Assembly (NCBI RefSeq): GCF_014712225.1
Contig: NZ_JACXBW010000004.1
Span: forward strand, 124,001-188,000
Direction of reading: 5' to 3'
Source: Pseudarthrobacter sulfonivorans
GTDB taxonomy: Bacteria; Actinomycetota; Actinomycetes; Actinomycetales; Micrococcaceae
DNA: 64,000 nt
Numbering within the stretch: position 1 is the first letter of the stretch; every line of letters begins with the position of its first letter. The translations under genes and the position numbers were made by a program. Positions 37,746 through 46,437 of the stretch are shown here, piece after piece. Under the pieces are notes generated by a model. The model did no database searches. It had not been told where the DNA came from and worked only from the letters and a program-made list of their open reading frames with translations.

Positions 37746-39131
37746 ATGGCACCAAAGTCCGTTCTCGACCAGGTCATCTCCCTCTCCAAGCGGAGGGGTT
37801 TCGTCTTCCAGGCCGGTGAGATCTACGGCGGTTCGCGTTCTGCCTGGGATTACGGGCCCTTGGGTGCCGAGCTGAAGGAAAACATCAAGCGCCAGTGGTG
37901 GCAGTCCATGGTCCGCGGCCGCGAAGACGTGGTTGGCCTGGACTCCTCCGTTATCCTGCCCCGCCAGGTCTGGGAAGCGTCCGGTCACGTGGAGGTTTTC
38001 TCCGATCCGCTGGTGGAGTGCCTCTCATGCCACAAACGCTACCGCGCTGACCACCTCGAGGAAGAGTACGAGGAAAAGAAGGGCCGCCCCGCCGAGAACG
38101 GCCTGAAGGACATCGCCTGCGCCAACTGCGGCACCCGTGGTGAATGGACCGAGCCGCAGGAATTCTCCGGCCTCCTCAAGACCTTCCTGGGCCCGGTGGC
38201 CAACGAGGAAGGCATGCACTACCTGCGCCCGGAAACGGCCCAGGGCATCTTCGTGAACTTCAGCAACGTGCTCACCACGTCCCGGAAGAAGCCGCCGTTC
38301 GGCATCGGCCAGATCGGCAAGTCCTTCCGGAACGAGATCACCCCGGGCAACTTCATCTTCCGCACCCGCGAGTTCGAGCAGATGGAAATGGAATTCTTCG
38401 TCGAGCCCGGCACGGACGAAGAGTGGCACCAGTACTGGATGAAGGAGCGCATGTCCTGGTACACCGGACTGGGCATCCGGGAGGAGAACCTGCGCTTCTT
38501 CGAGCACCCGCTGGAGAAGCTCAGCCACTACTCCAAGGGCACCACCGACATCGAATACCGCTTCGGGTTCCAGGGCTCGGAATGGGGCGAGCTCGAAGGC
38601 ATCGCCAACCGCACCGACTTTGACCTCTCCACGCACTCCAAGGCATCCGGCCAGGACCTGAGCTACTTCAACCAGGCCACCAACGAGCGCTACACGCCGT
38701 ACGTGATCGAGCCCGCCGCGGGCCTGACCCGGTCCTTCATGGCCTTCCTCGTGGACGCCTACACCGAAGACGAGGCACCCAATGCCAAGGGCGGCGTCGA
38801 CGTCCGCACTGTCCTGCGCCTTGACCCGCGCCTGGCCCCGGTCAAGGCAGCCGTGCTGCCGCTGAGCCGCAACGAGGACCTGTCGCCGAAGGCCAAGGAC
38901 CTGGGCGCCCAGCTGCGCAAGAACTGGAACATTGACTTCGACGACGCCGGCGCCATCGGCCGCCGCTACCGCCGCCAGGATGAAATCGGCACGCCGTTCT
39001 GCATCACCGTGGACTTCGACACCCTCGACGACCAGGCCGTGACCATCCGCGAGCGGGACACCATGAGCCAGGAACGCGTCTCCCTGGACAAGGTGGAAGG
39101 CTACCTGGCCGCCCGCCTGATCGGCGCCTGA
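37746..39131 (+). CDS. glyS: Glycyl-tRNA synthetase (alpha2 type)
   Basis: A 461-residue class II synthetase that charges tRNA(Gly). The N-terminus [18 protein letters not shown] and [13 protein letters not shown] are typical of the homodimeric bacterial/eukaryotic form. Motif 2 appears as [25 protein letters not shown], motif 3 as [17 protein letters not shown], and a C-terminal anticodon-binding domain follows (from about 360). A Cys pair (CLSCHKR) and [10 protein letters not shown] suggest a zinc site. It is followed 2 bases later by a GNAT-family gene. No T-box leader was seen in the 176 bases upstream. Confidence 0.95.
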   Translation: MAPKSVLDQVISLSKRRGFVFQAGEIYGGSRSAWDYGPLGAELKENIKRQWWQSMVRGREDVVGLDSSVILPRQVWEASGHVEVFSDPLVECLSCHKRYRADHLEEEYEEKKGRPAENGLKDIACANCGTRGEWTEPQEFSGLLKTFLGPVANEEGMHYLRPETAQGIFVNFSNVLTTSRKKPPFGIGQIGKSFRNEITPGNFIFRTREFEQMEMEFFVEPGTDEEWHQYWMKERMSWYTGLGIREENLRFFEHPLEKLSHYSKGTTDIEYRFGFQGSEWGELEGIANRTDFDLSTHSKASGQDLSYFNQATNERYTPYVIEPAAGLTRSFMAFLVDAYTEDEAPNAKGGVDVRTVLRLDPRLAPVKAAVLPLSRNEDLSPKAKDLGAQLRKNWNIDFDDAGAIGRRYRRQDEIGTPFCITVDFDTLDDQAVTIRERDTMSQERVSLDKVEGYLAARLIGA

Positions 39132-39133
39132 GC

Positions 39134-40162
39134 ATGGCCATCGAATACCGCGAATGGCGTGAGGGCGACGACCTGGCGCTGCTCGAAATCTGGGGCGGCC
39201 CGGAGACCGAACAGGCCAGGCAGTTCCGCGGTGCCCTCACCGTTTCCTCAGCCGGGACGGACGGCACCCCGTGGCGCCGCTGCATCGTGGCCGAGGACGT
39301 TATCGACGGCGTCGGCATCCCCGTTGGGGCCGGCGTGGTCTACGAGGCATCGCTGCACCCGGATCGGCTGTGGGCCTACATCGAAGTGGCGCGGGACCAC
39401 CGGCGTGCCGGCATCGGCGCCACGCTCCTGACCATGCTGCGCCGCGAAGTTGAGCAGGCGCCGTCGGGCGTCTTCAAGCTGCGCGCCAAGGTACAGCCCG
39501 GCAGCCCCGGGGCCGCGTTCGCCGAGGAGTACGGGCTGAGGCCCATCCAGCGCTCGCGGCTGGTGGTGGTGGAACCCGGCGCCCTGAAGCTGCCGGTCTT
39601 CCCTGCAAAGAACGACGGCGGCCGGCCGGCGAACGACGAAAACGCCGGTTCCGATGTGGTCATGGACCTCGCCACCGGCTCCGTTGAGCTGACCGACGTG
39701 GTGGGCCGTTACTACACTTCCATCCACGGCTGGGATTCGCCCGGCGTGCTGTCGGTGGGCCAGGTGCAGAAGCTGTTCCTGGACGACCTCACCGGAGCCC
39801 ACGGCGCCATTGTGCTGCGGGCCGAGCCGGCATCCGCCTTCGGCGCCGGGGTTGCCCCCAGCAAAAAGGGCCGCATCCGGGCCTTTGCGGTGAGCTACGC
39901 TGCGCCTGCCCAGGACCCTGCGGGGGGAGCCCCCGCCGAGGGCAACCAGGCGACGGACGTCTTTGTGGGCCACGAACCCGCACTGGATGCCGACGACGCC
40001 GCGGCCGCGGTCCGCGACCTGCTCGCGCTCCTCGCGTACCAGCACCCGGTCATGCTGGAACTGGACGATTCGATGACAGCGCTGCGCTCCGCCGTCGAGC
40101 CTTTGCTGGAAAGCGGCAAGGCGCACCAGCAGGGGGCCGACACCCTGGTCGTCTCGGACTGA
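39134..40162 (+). CDS. GNAT family N-acetyltransferase, two-domain
   Basis: A 342-residue protein. The first half carries the GNAT acetyl-CoA motif (VARDHRRAGIGATLLTML, near residue 95). The second half resembles a degenerate second GNAT domain, as in mycothiol synthase-like enzymes. A central loop (about 155-175) and another near 255-275 are low in complexity. It begins 3 bases after glyS and is likely cotranscribed; its substrate is unknown. The third palindromic element follows its stop. Confidence 0.78.
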   Translation: MAIEYREWREGDDLALLEIWGGPETEQARQFRGALTVSSAGTDGTPWRRCIVAEDVIDGVGIPVGAGVVYEASLHPDRLWAYIEVARDHRRAGIGATLLTMLRREVEQAPSGVFKLRAKVQPGSPGAAFAEEYGLRPIQRSRLVVVEPGALKLPVFPAKNDGGRPANDENAGSDVVMDLATGSVELTDVVGRYYTSIHGWDSPGVLSVGQVQKLFLDDLTGAHGAIVLRAEPASAFGAGVAPSKKGRIRAFAVSYAAPAQDPAGGAPAEGNQATDVFVGHEPALDADDAAAAVRDLLALLAYQHPVMLELDDSMTALRSAVEPLLESGKAHQQGADTLVVSD

Positions 40163-40193
40163 CCGTTCCCCGCCAGGGAACGTCCCGTTCCCC

Positions 40194-40253
40194 AAGTAAG
40201 TAGCGCCATCCGTCGTTGTGAACCCTCACGACGACAGATGGCGCTACTCAGTT
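40194..40253. repeat. 60-nt palindromic element, copy 3 (between convergent genes)
   Basis: The left arm AAGTAAGTAGCGCCATCCGT corresponds to the reversed right arm AACTGAGTAGCGCCATCTGT. Length is exactly 60 nt as in copies 1 and 2, and the outer ends match those copies (AAGTAAGTAGC / AACTGRGTAGC). It separates the GNAT gene from the opposing transporter gene. Confidence 0.85.
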
Positions 40254-40279
40254 AAAGCGTGCCTCCTAAGGCAGGGTGG

Positions 40280-41734
40280 TCACGGCACTGTGGTGCCGGC
40301 CGGGAACACCGGCGGGACGAACTCAAACGTCATCCCGAGCAGCCACACCAGCAGCAGCACCACCGGCAGGTGGAACACAAACTGCAGGAACGTGAACCCC
40401 ACCAGGTCACGGGCACGCAGCTTCAGCACTGCCAGGAGCGGCAGCATAAAGAACGGGTTGACCAGGTTGGGCAGTGCCTCGGCGATGTTGTAGATCTGCA
40501 CCGTCCAGCCGAGGTTCATCTGGACATCGGTGGCGGACTGCATCACGTACGGCGCCTCAACGAGCCATTTGCCGCCGCCCGAGGGAACGAACAGTCCCAG
40601 CAGGGCGGTGTACAGCGCAATGACGACGGCGAACGCACCACCGCCGCCGATGTCCGAGAAGAACTCGGCCAGGTGTGAGGACAGGGTCATGCCGCCGTGG
40701 CCGGTGGCCCTGGTCAGGATGGCAGCCATCGCGGCGTAGAGCGGGAACTGGACCAGGATGCCGGCGGTCGCGGGGACGGCCTTGTTGACGGCCTGCAGGA
40801 AGTTCCGCGGCGTGCCGTGCAGCACCAGGCCCAGGATCAGGAAGACCAGCAGGTAGCCGTTGAGGCTGCTGACCACGGTCAGGAACGGCTTGGTGACAAA
40901 CTGCGAAATGAGCCAGCCAAGGGTCAGCAGGCCCGCCAGGATGGGCAGGATCATGCTGTACTCCAGCCATTCGCCCGGGCGGGAGCGTGGCGCCGCCGGG
41001 GCGGGTTCGTCATCGAGGTCCACGCCGAGGTCCTCAGCGGTCCGGATGGACCCGCCCCGGGGTGCGGAAAAATGCGCGATCACCGTGGTGAGGGCCACCA
41101 GGATCGCCAGGGTCACCAGGGACTGCCAGGTGAAGATGGTGGTGCCGAAGTCCAGCACGCCGGTGATCTTCAGCAGCGCCGGGGGCAGTGATCCGGCCGT
41201 GGCCTGCAGCTGCGCGGCGGAGGAGGACAGGCCCAGCGCCCAGACGGCTCCGAGGCCCATGAAGGCGGCCGCACCGAGGGCCCGGTAGTCCACGGTCAGG
41301 TCCTTGCGCCGGGCGATGGCGCGTGCCAGCAGGCCGCCGAAAATCAGGCTGAGCCCCCAGTTGAGGAAGGAGACCGACATGGACATCAGCGCCACAAAGC
41401 TCACGGCCGAGCGGGCCGTTGCCGGCATCAGGGCGAGCCGGTTGATGAGTTTGGCCACGGGCGGGGATGTCGCCACCACGTAGCCGGTGAGGACCACCAT
41501 CGCCATCTGCAGGGTGAAGGCGGTCAGGTCCCAGAAGCCGTTGCCGAAGGAGTCGGCGATGGACTGGGGTGAGGCGCCGATGGCCAGCGCCGCGACGGCG
41601 ATGAGGACAACTCCGGCCAGGGCGAAGATGTAGGCGTCCGGGAACCATTTCTCCGTCCACGCCGCCATCCGCTGGGCTACCCGGGCGAGCCCGCGTTCTT
41701 CAGGGCCGCGGTTGGTCAGGACTGCGTCTGCCAC
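40280..41734 (-). CDS. Short-chain fatty acid transporter (AtoE family)
   Basis: A 484-residue membrane protein of the AtoE/short-chain fatty acid transporter family (PF02667). Many hydrophobic segments begin near residue 35 (YIFALAGVVLIAVAALAIG). Conserved blocks are SFLNWGLSLIFGGLLAR, FVPSGGGKWLVEAPYVM and LPNLVNPFFMLPLLA. It is expected to import acetoacetate, butyrate or similar acids. There is no thiolase or CoA-transferase next to it. The gene is divergent from nothing and ends opposite the GNAT gene. Confidence 0.9.
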   Translation of the reverse strand: MADAVLTNRGPEERGLARVAQRMAAWTEKWFPDAYIFALAGVVLIAVAALAIGASPQSIADSFGNGFWDLTAFTLQMAMVVLTGYVVATSPPVAKLINRLALMPATARSAVSFVALMSMSVSFLNWGLSLIFGGLLARAIARRKDLTVDYRALGAAAFMGLGAVWALGLSSSAAQLQATAGSLPPALLKITGVLDFGTTIFTWQSLVTLAILVALTTVIAHFSAPRGGSIRTAEDLGVDLDDEPAPAAPRSRPGEWLEYSMILPILAGLLTLGWLISQFVTKPFLTVVSSLNGYLLVFLILGLVLHGTPRNFLQAVNKAVPATAGILVQFPLYAAMAAILTRATGHGGMTLSSHLAEFFSDIGGGGAFAVVIALYTALLGLFVPSGGGKWLVEAPYVMQSATDVQMNLGWTVQIYNIAEALPNLVNPFFMLPLLAVLKLRARDLVGFTFLQFVFHLPVVLLLVWLLGMTFEFVPPVFPAGTTVP

Positions 41735-41901
41735 AGGAATACCTCTCCATTGGGTTCAGTAATACCCCAAGGAGTCTAGCCATGCGGCGGGCTGGTTAGC
41801 CGCCCGTCCGCCGCTGCCCGGGGCCGGACCCGCCCGTCGCCCGCCGTGGCCTGGTCAGGCGGGGTCGGCCGGGTGTGGTCCTGGGCCGCCCACTGGCTTG
41901 G

Positions 41902-42717
41902 TCAGGAAGCTCCGGTCCTGCGCCGGCGGGGCGGGAGCGGCAGGAATCCCGACGTCGACTCCAGGTATTCCTGATAGCCCGGCCGGCCGGACATTGCCTT
42001 CTCCGCGAGGGGCTTGCCGGTCTTGGCCGTCAGCGTCCAGACCATCAGGGCCGGTGACAGTACGGTGAGGATGCCCGGCCAGGAGTCTGCGGCAATGAGG
42101 AAAAGTCCTGTCCAAACAGCAGCATCACCGAAGTAGTTTGGGTGCCGGGTGTACCGCCACAAGCCGGTGTTCAGCACCGTTCCGCGCCGCGCCGGATCCT
42201 TCTTGAACCGGGCCAACTGCCAGTCGCCCACGGTCTCAAAGACGAACCCTGTGACCCACAGCAGGATGCCCAGGACCGCAACCCAGCCCACGGCACCCGC
42301 GGCGAACATCCCCACCTGCAAAGTCAGGGACACAAAGTACATCACCACGCCCTGCGGCAGGTAGACACGGCGCAGGGCATAGGCGTTCCGTGAGCCCGGT
42401 GCTGGCTTCAGCAGATCCTTGTAGCGCGGGTCCTCATGCCCGTCCCGCGCCCGCCAGCCAATATGGACTCCGAGCCGCAGACCCCAGGCAGCCGTCAGCA
42501 GGACAAGCAGCAGGCGCCGCGTGTCGTCACCCTGCCCGGCTGAAAGGAACCAGGAGACCACCGCCACCGCCACGAATCCCGGGCCCCAGGCAACGTCCAT
42601 CACCGAGTGCCTGTGCTGCCGGACGGCCACAACAAACGTCACGGCCAGGACCACCGCCACCGCCAGCGCCGTCCATGGCAGCGAAGCGGCAAATTCCGGC
42701 CACGGAAACGGGGTCAC
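41902..42717 (-). CDS. DUF1295 / steroid 5-alpha-reductase-like membrane protein
   Basis: A 271-residue membrane protein of the DUF1295 family (PF06966), related to steroid 5-alpha reductases and isoprenylcysteine methyltransferases. It has about six hydrophobic helices and the C-terminal signature GLWRYTRHPNYFGDAAVWTG, the NADPH/substrate region of that superfamily. The reaction is unknown. The GTG start overlaps the alpha/beta hydrolase stop as GTGA, showing translational coupling; the two form an operon. Confidence 0.85.
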   Translation of the reverse strand: MTPFPWPEFAASLPWTALAVAVVLAVTFVVAVRQHRHSVMDVAWGPGFVAVAVVSWFLSAGQGDDTRRLLLVLLTAAWGLRLGVHIGWRARDGHEDPRYKDLLKPAPGSRNAYALRRVYLPQGVVMYFVSLTLQVGMFAAGAVGWVAVLGILLWVTGFVFETVGDWQLARFKKDPARRGTVLNTGLWRYTRHPNYFGDAAVWTGLFLIAADSWPGILTVLSPALMVWTLTAKTGKPLAEKAMSGRPGYQEYLESTSGFLPLPPRRRRTGAS

Positions 42718-43523
42718 AGGCTGACCTGGGCAGCGGACTCCGGCAGGATCCGGTCCAGTGTGCCGGATGCCGGGTAGGTGAAGCCGGTGCGTTCGGCGAA
42801 GGACTTCATCACAAATCCTGTGGCCAGGGTGTGCCATAGCCGCACCCGGCGGATCATGAAGTGGCCCGCGCCGTTGAGCGAAACGTACTGCATGGACGCC
42901 GCCGCAAGGGCGGCGCGGCGGGCAAACTTCAGGGACTGGGCCGGGCTGGTCATCCGGTCTCCCGTGCCGTGGACGATCAGGATTTTTCGCCCGGCAACCC
43001 GCTGGGCAGGTGTCTCCGGTCCGAGCCACGGGGCCAGGGCCACCACGGCCTCCACCTGCGGGTCGTCGGCCGCGCAGACGGCGGTAAGTCCGCCCATGGA
43101 GTGGCCCACCAGATAGACGGGAACGCCGGGGTGCTGATCGCTAATCTGCTGGAGGGCCCAGCGGGCGTCGTGGAGCGCCGACATGGCCTGTCCGTTCCAG
43201 CCCCGCACACTGTTCCGCAGGGACCAGACAGCCAGCCCGTAGTCCTTACCCGCGCGGTGCAGGTGGCGGGCGAACGGCAGCATCCGCAGCGGGCTCAGGT
43301 GCCTGGCTTCCACCGGCTCATAGCTGTGCGCCTTGCCGCCGTGCAGCACCAGGGCCACGCCCCTTGTGGGGCCGGTGGCTTCCAGCACGGTGAGCGACGC
43401 CTGCTGCGTGGTTCGTACTGCTCCTGACGGGTGTCCGGCGCTGCCTTCGCTGATGCCTCCGGCGCCGCTGCCTGCCCCGCCGGCGGGGGGAGTGCGGCTG
43501 CCCTCGGTGCTGCGGTCCGTCAT
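42714..43523 (-). CDS. Alpha/beta hydrolase
   Basis: A 269-residue alpha/beta-fold hydrolase. An HG motif follows the first strand (LVLHGGKAHSYEP). The nucleophile elbow is VYLVGHSMGGLTAVCA (Ser near 137), an Asp lies in LIVHGTGDRMTSP, and the final His is in NGAGHFMIRRV. It resembles lysophospholipase-like esterases; the substrate is unknown. The ATG at 43523 follows GGAAGGA; an upstream ATG at 43550 lacks a ribosome site. It is coupled to the DUF1295 gene. Confidence 0.84.
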   Translation of the reverse strand: MTDRSTEGSRTPPAGGAGSGAGGISEGSAGHPSGAVRTTQQASLTVLEATGPTRGVALVLHGGKAHSYEPVEARHLSPLRMLPFARHLHRAGKDYGLAVWSLRNSVRGWNGQAMSALHDARWALQQISDQHPGVPVYLVGHSMGGLTAVCAADDPQVEAVVALAPWLGPETPAQRVAGRKILIVHGTGDRMTSPAQSLKFARRAALAAASMQYVSLNGAGHFMIRRVRLWHTLATGFVMKSFAERTGFTYPASGTLDRILPESAAQVSL

Positions 43524-43604
43524 GCCTGGGTCCTTCCCGCTTCCTACCATTTATCAACCCTAAGGTGCCGGACGTAGAGTTCAAGGTATGAGGATTAGCT
43601 GCTG

Positions 43605-45074
43605 ATGGGATCCGGTCACTCCCACGCTTCAACAGGTCATTCGGAGCCAACTGCAGAAGCGATTGCCGCCCGCCGGAAGGCGAACCGCATACTTGCCGCC
43701 ATCCTGGTGCCGCTGACGCTGCTGACCCTGGCAGGCATGGCCATGCTTTGGCCATCCGGGTCCAAGGAGGGGATTTCGCTCGCCAGCCCGTACTCGGCAG
43801 CGCCCGGAGTGAGCTTCGATACCGGCAAGATCCAGAGCGTGGTGGAAGAAAGCTGCACGCAGGGCTCCCCGGCCGGCGTTCCCTCCGGCCAGCCTGCCCC
43901 GCAGGGGTCGGACTGCATGTTCGCCTTCACCCAGCCTGACCAGGGCGGCAGCCCGGTCAAGGTGGTGATCAACCCGGAGGTGGCGAAATCCCACGGTGTG
44001 AAACCCGGGGACCAGATCAGGTACCTGAATCTTTCCAATGCACCGGGGGCCGCGGCGTCGCAGGGGTCTCCGGCCTACATTTTTGTCGACTTCGTCCGGA
44101 CGCTGCCCATCGTGATGCTGGCGCTCCTCTACGCGCTGGTGGTCATCACGGTGGCGCGCTGGCGCGGGCTGCGGGCGCTGCTCGGATTGGTGGGCGCGTA
44201 CTTCGTCCTGGCCGGATTTATGCTGCCCGGCCTGGTGGAGGGAAAACCGCCGTTGCTGCTGGCACTGGTGGGGTCAACGGTGATCATGATCGGGGTCCTC
44301 TATTTTGCCCACGGCTTCTCCGCCCGGACGTCCACGGCACTGCTGGGCACCATGTTCGGGCTGGGCATCACAGCGCTTCTGGCCGCCTGGGCCACCGACG
44401 CCGCCAACCTCGCCGGAGTGGGCAGCCATGACGCCACCACCCTGATCAACACTTCCGCCAACATCTCCATTTCCGGGGTGATCCTGTGCGGGCTGATCAT
44501 CTCGGGGCTGGGTGTGCTGAACGACGTCACCATCACCCAGTCGTCGGCCGTCTGGGAGCTTTACGAGCTTGCCCCCGGCACCAGCGCCCGAAAACTGTTC
44601 ACGTCCGCCATGCGGATCGGCCGCGACCACATCGCCTCCACCGTTTACACCATCGCGTTCGCCTACGCCGGCGCAGCCCTGCCCATCCTCATCATCGTGA
44701 TGCTCTACAACCGGCCGTTGGGGGACACCCTGACCAGCGCGGAGCTTTCCGAGGAAGTCATCCGCACGCTCGTCGGCTCCATCGGACTGGTGCTCGCCAT
44801 TCCGATGACCACCCTGATCGCGGTGCTGGTGGTCAAGGCCACGGGCGTCCGGCCGGTGGCCCGTCCGGACGCCGGATCCGGGGACGCCGTGGAAAGGCGG
44901 GCGCCGGAAATCAACCCGGACGACGTCGGCGATACGGGCGCGCTGTCAGCGGCAGCCGAGGCTGGCCGGTCCCGCCGTGCAACGCTGGCAGGTGCGCGGC
45001 CGGGCGGGCCGGAGAATGCGGGATCGGGCGCGGCGCCGGAAACCCGCAGGGGCCGCCGCGCGGACCGCAACTAG
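43605..45074 (+). CDS. YibE/F family membrane protein
   Basis: A 489-residue membrane protein of the YibE/F-like family (PF07907). An N-terminal helix (ILAAILVPLTLLTLAGMAML) precedes an extracytoplasmic region (about 55-155). Then come seven or so helices with the conserved core NDVTITQSSAVWELYE. The C-terminal 60 residues are hydrophilic, rich in Arg, Ala and Gly. The function of the family is not settled. Downstream, 13 bases after the stop, begins a 65-bp direct duplication. Confidence 0.85.
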   Translation: MGSGHSHASTGHSEPTAEAIAARRKANRILAAILVPLTLLTLAGMAMLWPSGSKEGISLASPYSAAPGVSFDTGKIQSVVEESCTQGSPAGVPSGQPAPQGSDCMFAFTQPDQGGSPVKVVINPEVAKSHGVKPGDQIRYLNLSNAPGAAASQGSPAYIFVDFVRTLPIVMLALLYALVVITVARWRGLRALLGLVGAYFVLAGFMLPGLVEGKPPLLLALVGSTVIMIGVLYFAHGFSARTSTALLGTMFGLGITALLAAWATDAANLAGVGSHDATTLINTSANISISGVILCGLIISGLGVLNDVTITQSSAVWELYELAPGTSARKLFTSAMRIGRDHIASTVYTIAFAYAGAALPILIIVMLYNRPLGDTLTSAELSEEVIRTLVGSIGLVLAIPMTTLIAVLVVKATGVRPVARPDAGSGDAVERRAPEINPDDVGDTGALSAAAEAGRSRRATLAGARPGGPENAGSGAAPETRRGRRADRN

Positions 45075-45087
45075 TCCTGACAGGGCG

Positions 45088-45217
45088 GTTGTTGACACCA
45101 GCGGGCGGACCGTGGCCGGCCCTCGACCGCCCATCGACTGACCCTGCACGGGGGTGTTGACACCTGCGGGGGACCGTGGCTGGCTCTCTACCGCCCACCA
45201 ACTGACCCTGCACAGTG
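45088..45217 (+). repeat. Two 65-bp direct repeats before dusB
   Basis: Unit 1 (45088-45152) and unit 2 (45153-45217) share TGTTGACACC, GACCGTGG, ACCGCCCA and ACTGACCCTGCAC in the same order with scattered substitutions. Each has a TTGACA box. They fill most of the 184-base spacer between the YibE/F gene and dusB. Confidence 0.85.
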
Positions 45218-45258
45218 CCGATTCCCGCCGATTTGCCCGCCTTTGCGACAATGGACAG

Positions 45259-46437
45259 GTGACTGTTACCGCAACCCCTCCCGCCCCCAAGCTGGAACTC
45301 CCGCCCCTGAAGCTGGGCAACATCACGGTGGACACCCCCGTGATCCTGGCTCCCATGGCGGGCATCACCAACTCCGCTTTTCGTCGTTTGTGCCGTGAAT
45401 ACGGTGGCGGGCTGTACGTAGCGGAGATGGTCACCTCGCGTGCCCTCGTGGAGCGCACCCCCGAATCCCTGCGGATCATCTCCCACGACGACGACGAAAA
45501 AGTCCGCTCCGTCCAGCTCTACGGCGTGGACCCCGTCACCGTCGGCCAGGCGGTGCGCATGCTGGTGGACGAGGACCGGGCAGACCACATCGACCTGAAC
45601 TTCGGCTGCCCCGTTCCCAAGGTGACCCGGCGCGGCGGCGGCTCCGCCCTGCCCTGGAAGATCGACCTGTTCACCTCCATCGTCCAGACGGCGGTCAAGG
45701 AGGCGTCCAAGGGCAACGTCCCGCTCACCATCAAAATGCGCAAGGGCATCGACGATGACCACCTGACGTACCTCGACGCAGGCCGCATCGCCCGCGATGC
45801 CGGTGTCGCCGCCGTCGCGCTTCACGGCAGGACAGCCGCACAGTTCTACTCCGGCACGGCCGACTGGTCCGCGATCGCCCGGCTCCGCGAAACCCTGCCC
45901 GATATCCCGGTCCTGGGCAACGGGGACATCTGGTCCGCCGAGGACGCCGTCCGCATGGTCCAGGAAACCGGGGTGGACGGCGTTGTGGTGGGCCGCGGCT
46001 GCCAGGGACGGCCGTGGCTGTTCGGTGACCTGATGGCTGCCTTCGAGGGGAGCGATGTCAGGCACAGGCCGGACGTTCGGAAGGTGGCGGACAGTGTCTA
46101 CCGGCATGCCGAACTGATGGTGGAGACGTTTGCCGATGAGGGCAAGGCGCTGCGTGAGATCCGCAAGCACATCGCCTGGTACTTCAAGGGCTACGTCGTG
46201 GGCGGGGAGCTCCGGACCAAACTGGCACTGGTAACCAGCCTGGAGGTCCTCCGGGAGACCCTCAACCAGTTGGACCTGGATTCGCCGTACCCCGGCGTCG
46301 ACGCCGAAGGTCCGCGCGGACGGGCAGGTTCGCCCAAGAAGCCCGCGCTGCCGAAAGACTGGCTGGAATCCCGGGCCCTGAACGATGCACAGTCCAAGGA
46401 CATCTCCGCCGCGGAGCTGGATGTTTCCGGTGGCTGA
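45259..46437 (+). CDS. dusB: tRNA dihydrouridine synthase DusB
   Basis: A 392-residue flavoenzyme that reduces uridines to dihydrouridine in the tRNA D-loop using FMN and NADPH. It has the TIM barrel signature ILAPMAGITNSAFRRLCREYG, the catalytic Cys in DLNFGCPVPKVT, KMRKGIDDDH, LHGRTAAQFYSG and GNGDIWS. The C-terminal helical domain is followed by a short Lys/Pro tail. The GTG at 45259 has a weak GGACAG site. It overlaps the dgt gene by 8 bases. Confidence 0.93.
   Translation: MTVTATPPAPKLELPPLKLGNITVDTPVILAPMAGITNSAFRRLCREYGGGLYVAEMVTSRALVERTPESLRIISHDDDEKVRSVQLYGVDPVTVGQAVRMLVDEDRADHIDLNFGCPVPKVTRRGGGSALPWKIDLFTSIVQTAVKEASKGNVPLTIKMRKGIDDDHLTYLDAGRIARDAGVAAVALHGRTAAQFYSGTADWSAIARLRETLPDIPVLGNGDIWSAEDAVRMVQETGVDGVVVGRGCQGRPWLFGDLMAAFEGSDVRHRPDVRKVADSVYRHAELMVETFADEGKALREIRKHIAWYFKGYVVGGELRTKLALVTSLEVLRETLNQLDLDSPYPGVDAEGPRGRAGSPKKPALPKDWLESRALNDAQSKDISAAELDVSGG

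Noticed and set aside
43605..45074. YibE/F gene as part of the neighbouring alpha/beta hydrolase operon
   Set aside because: The two are transcribed in opposite directions from a short divergent spacer.
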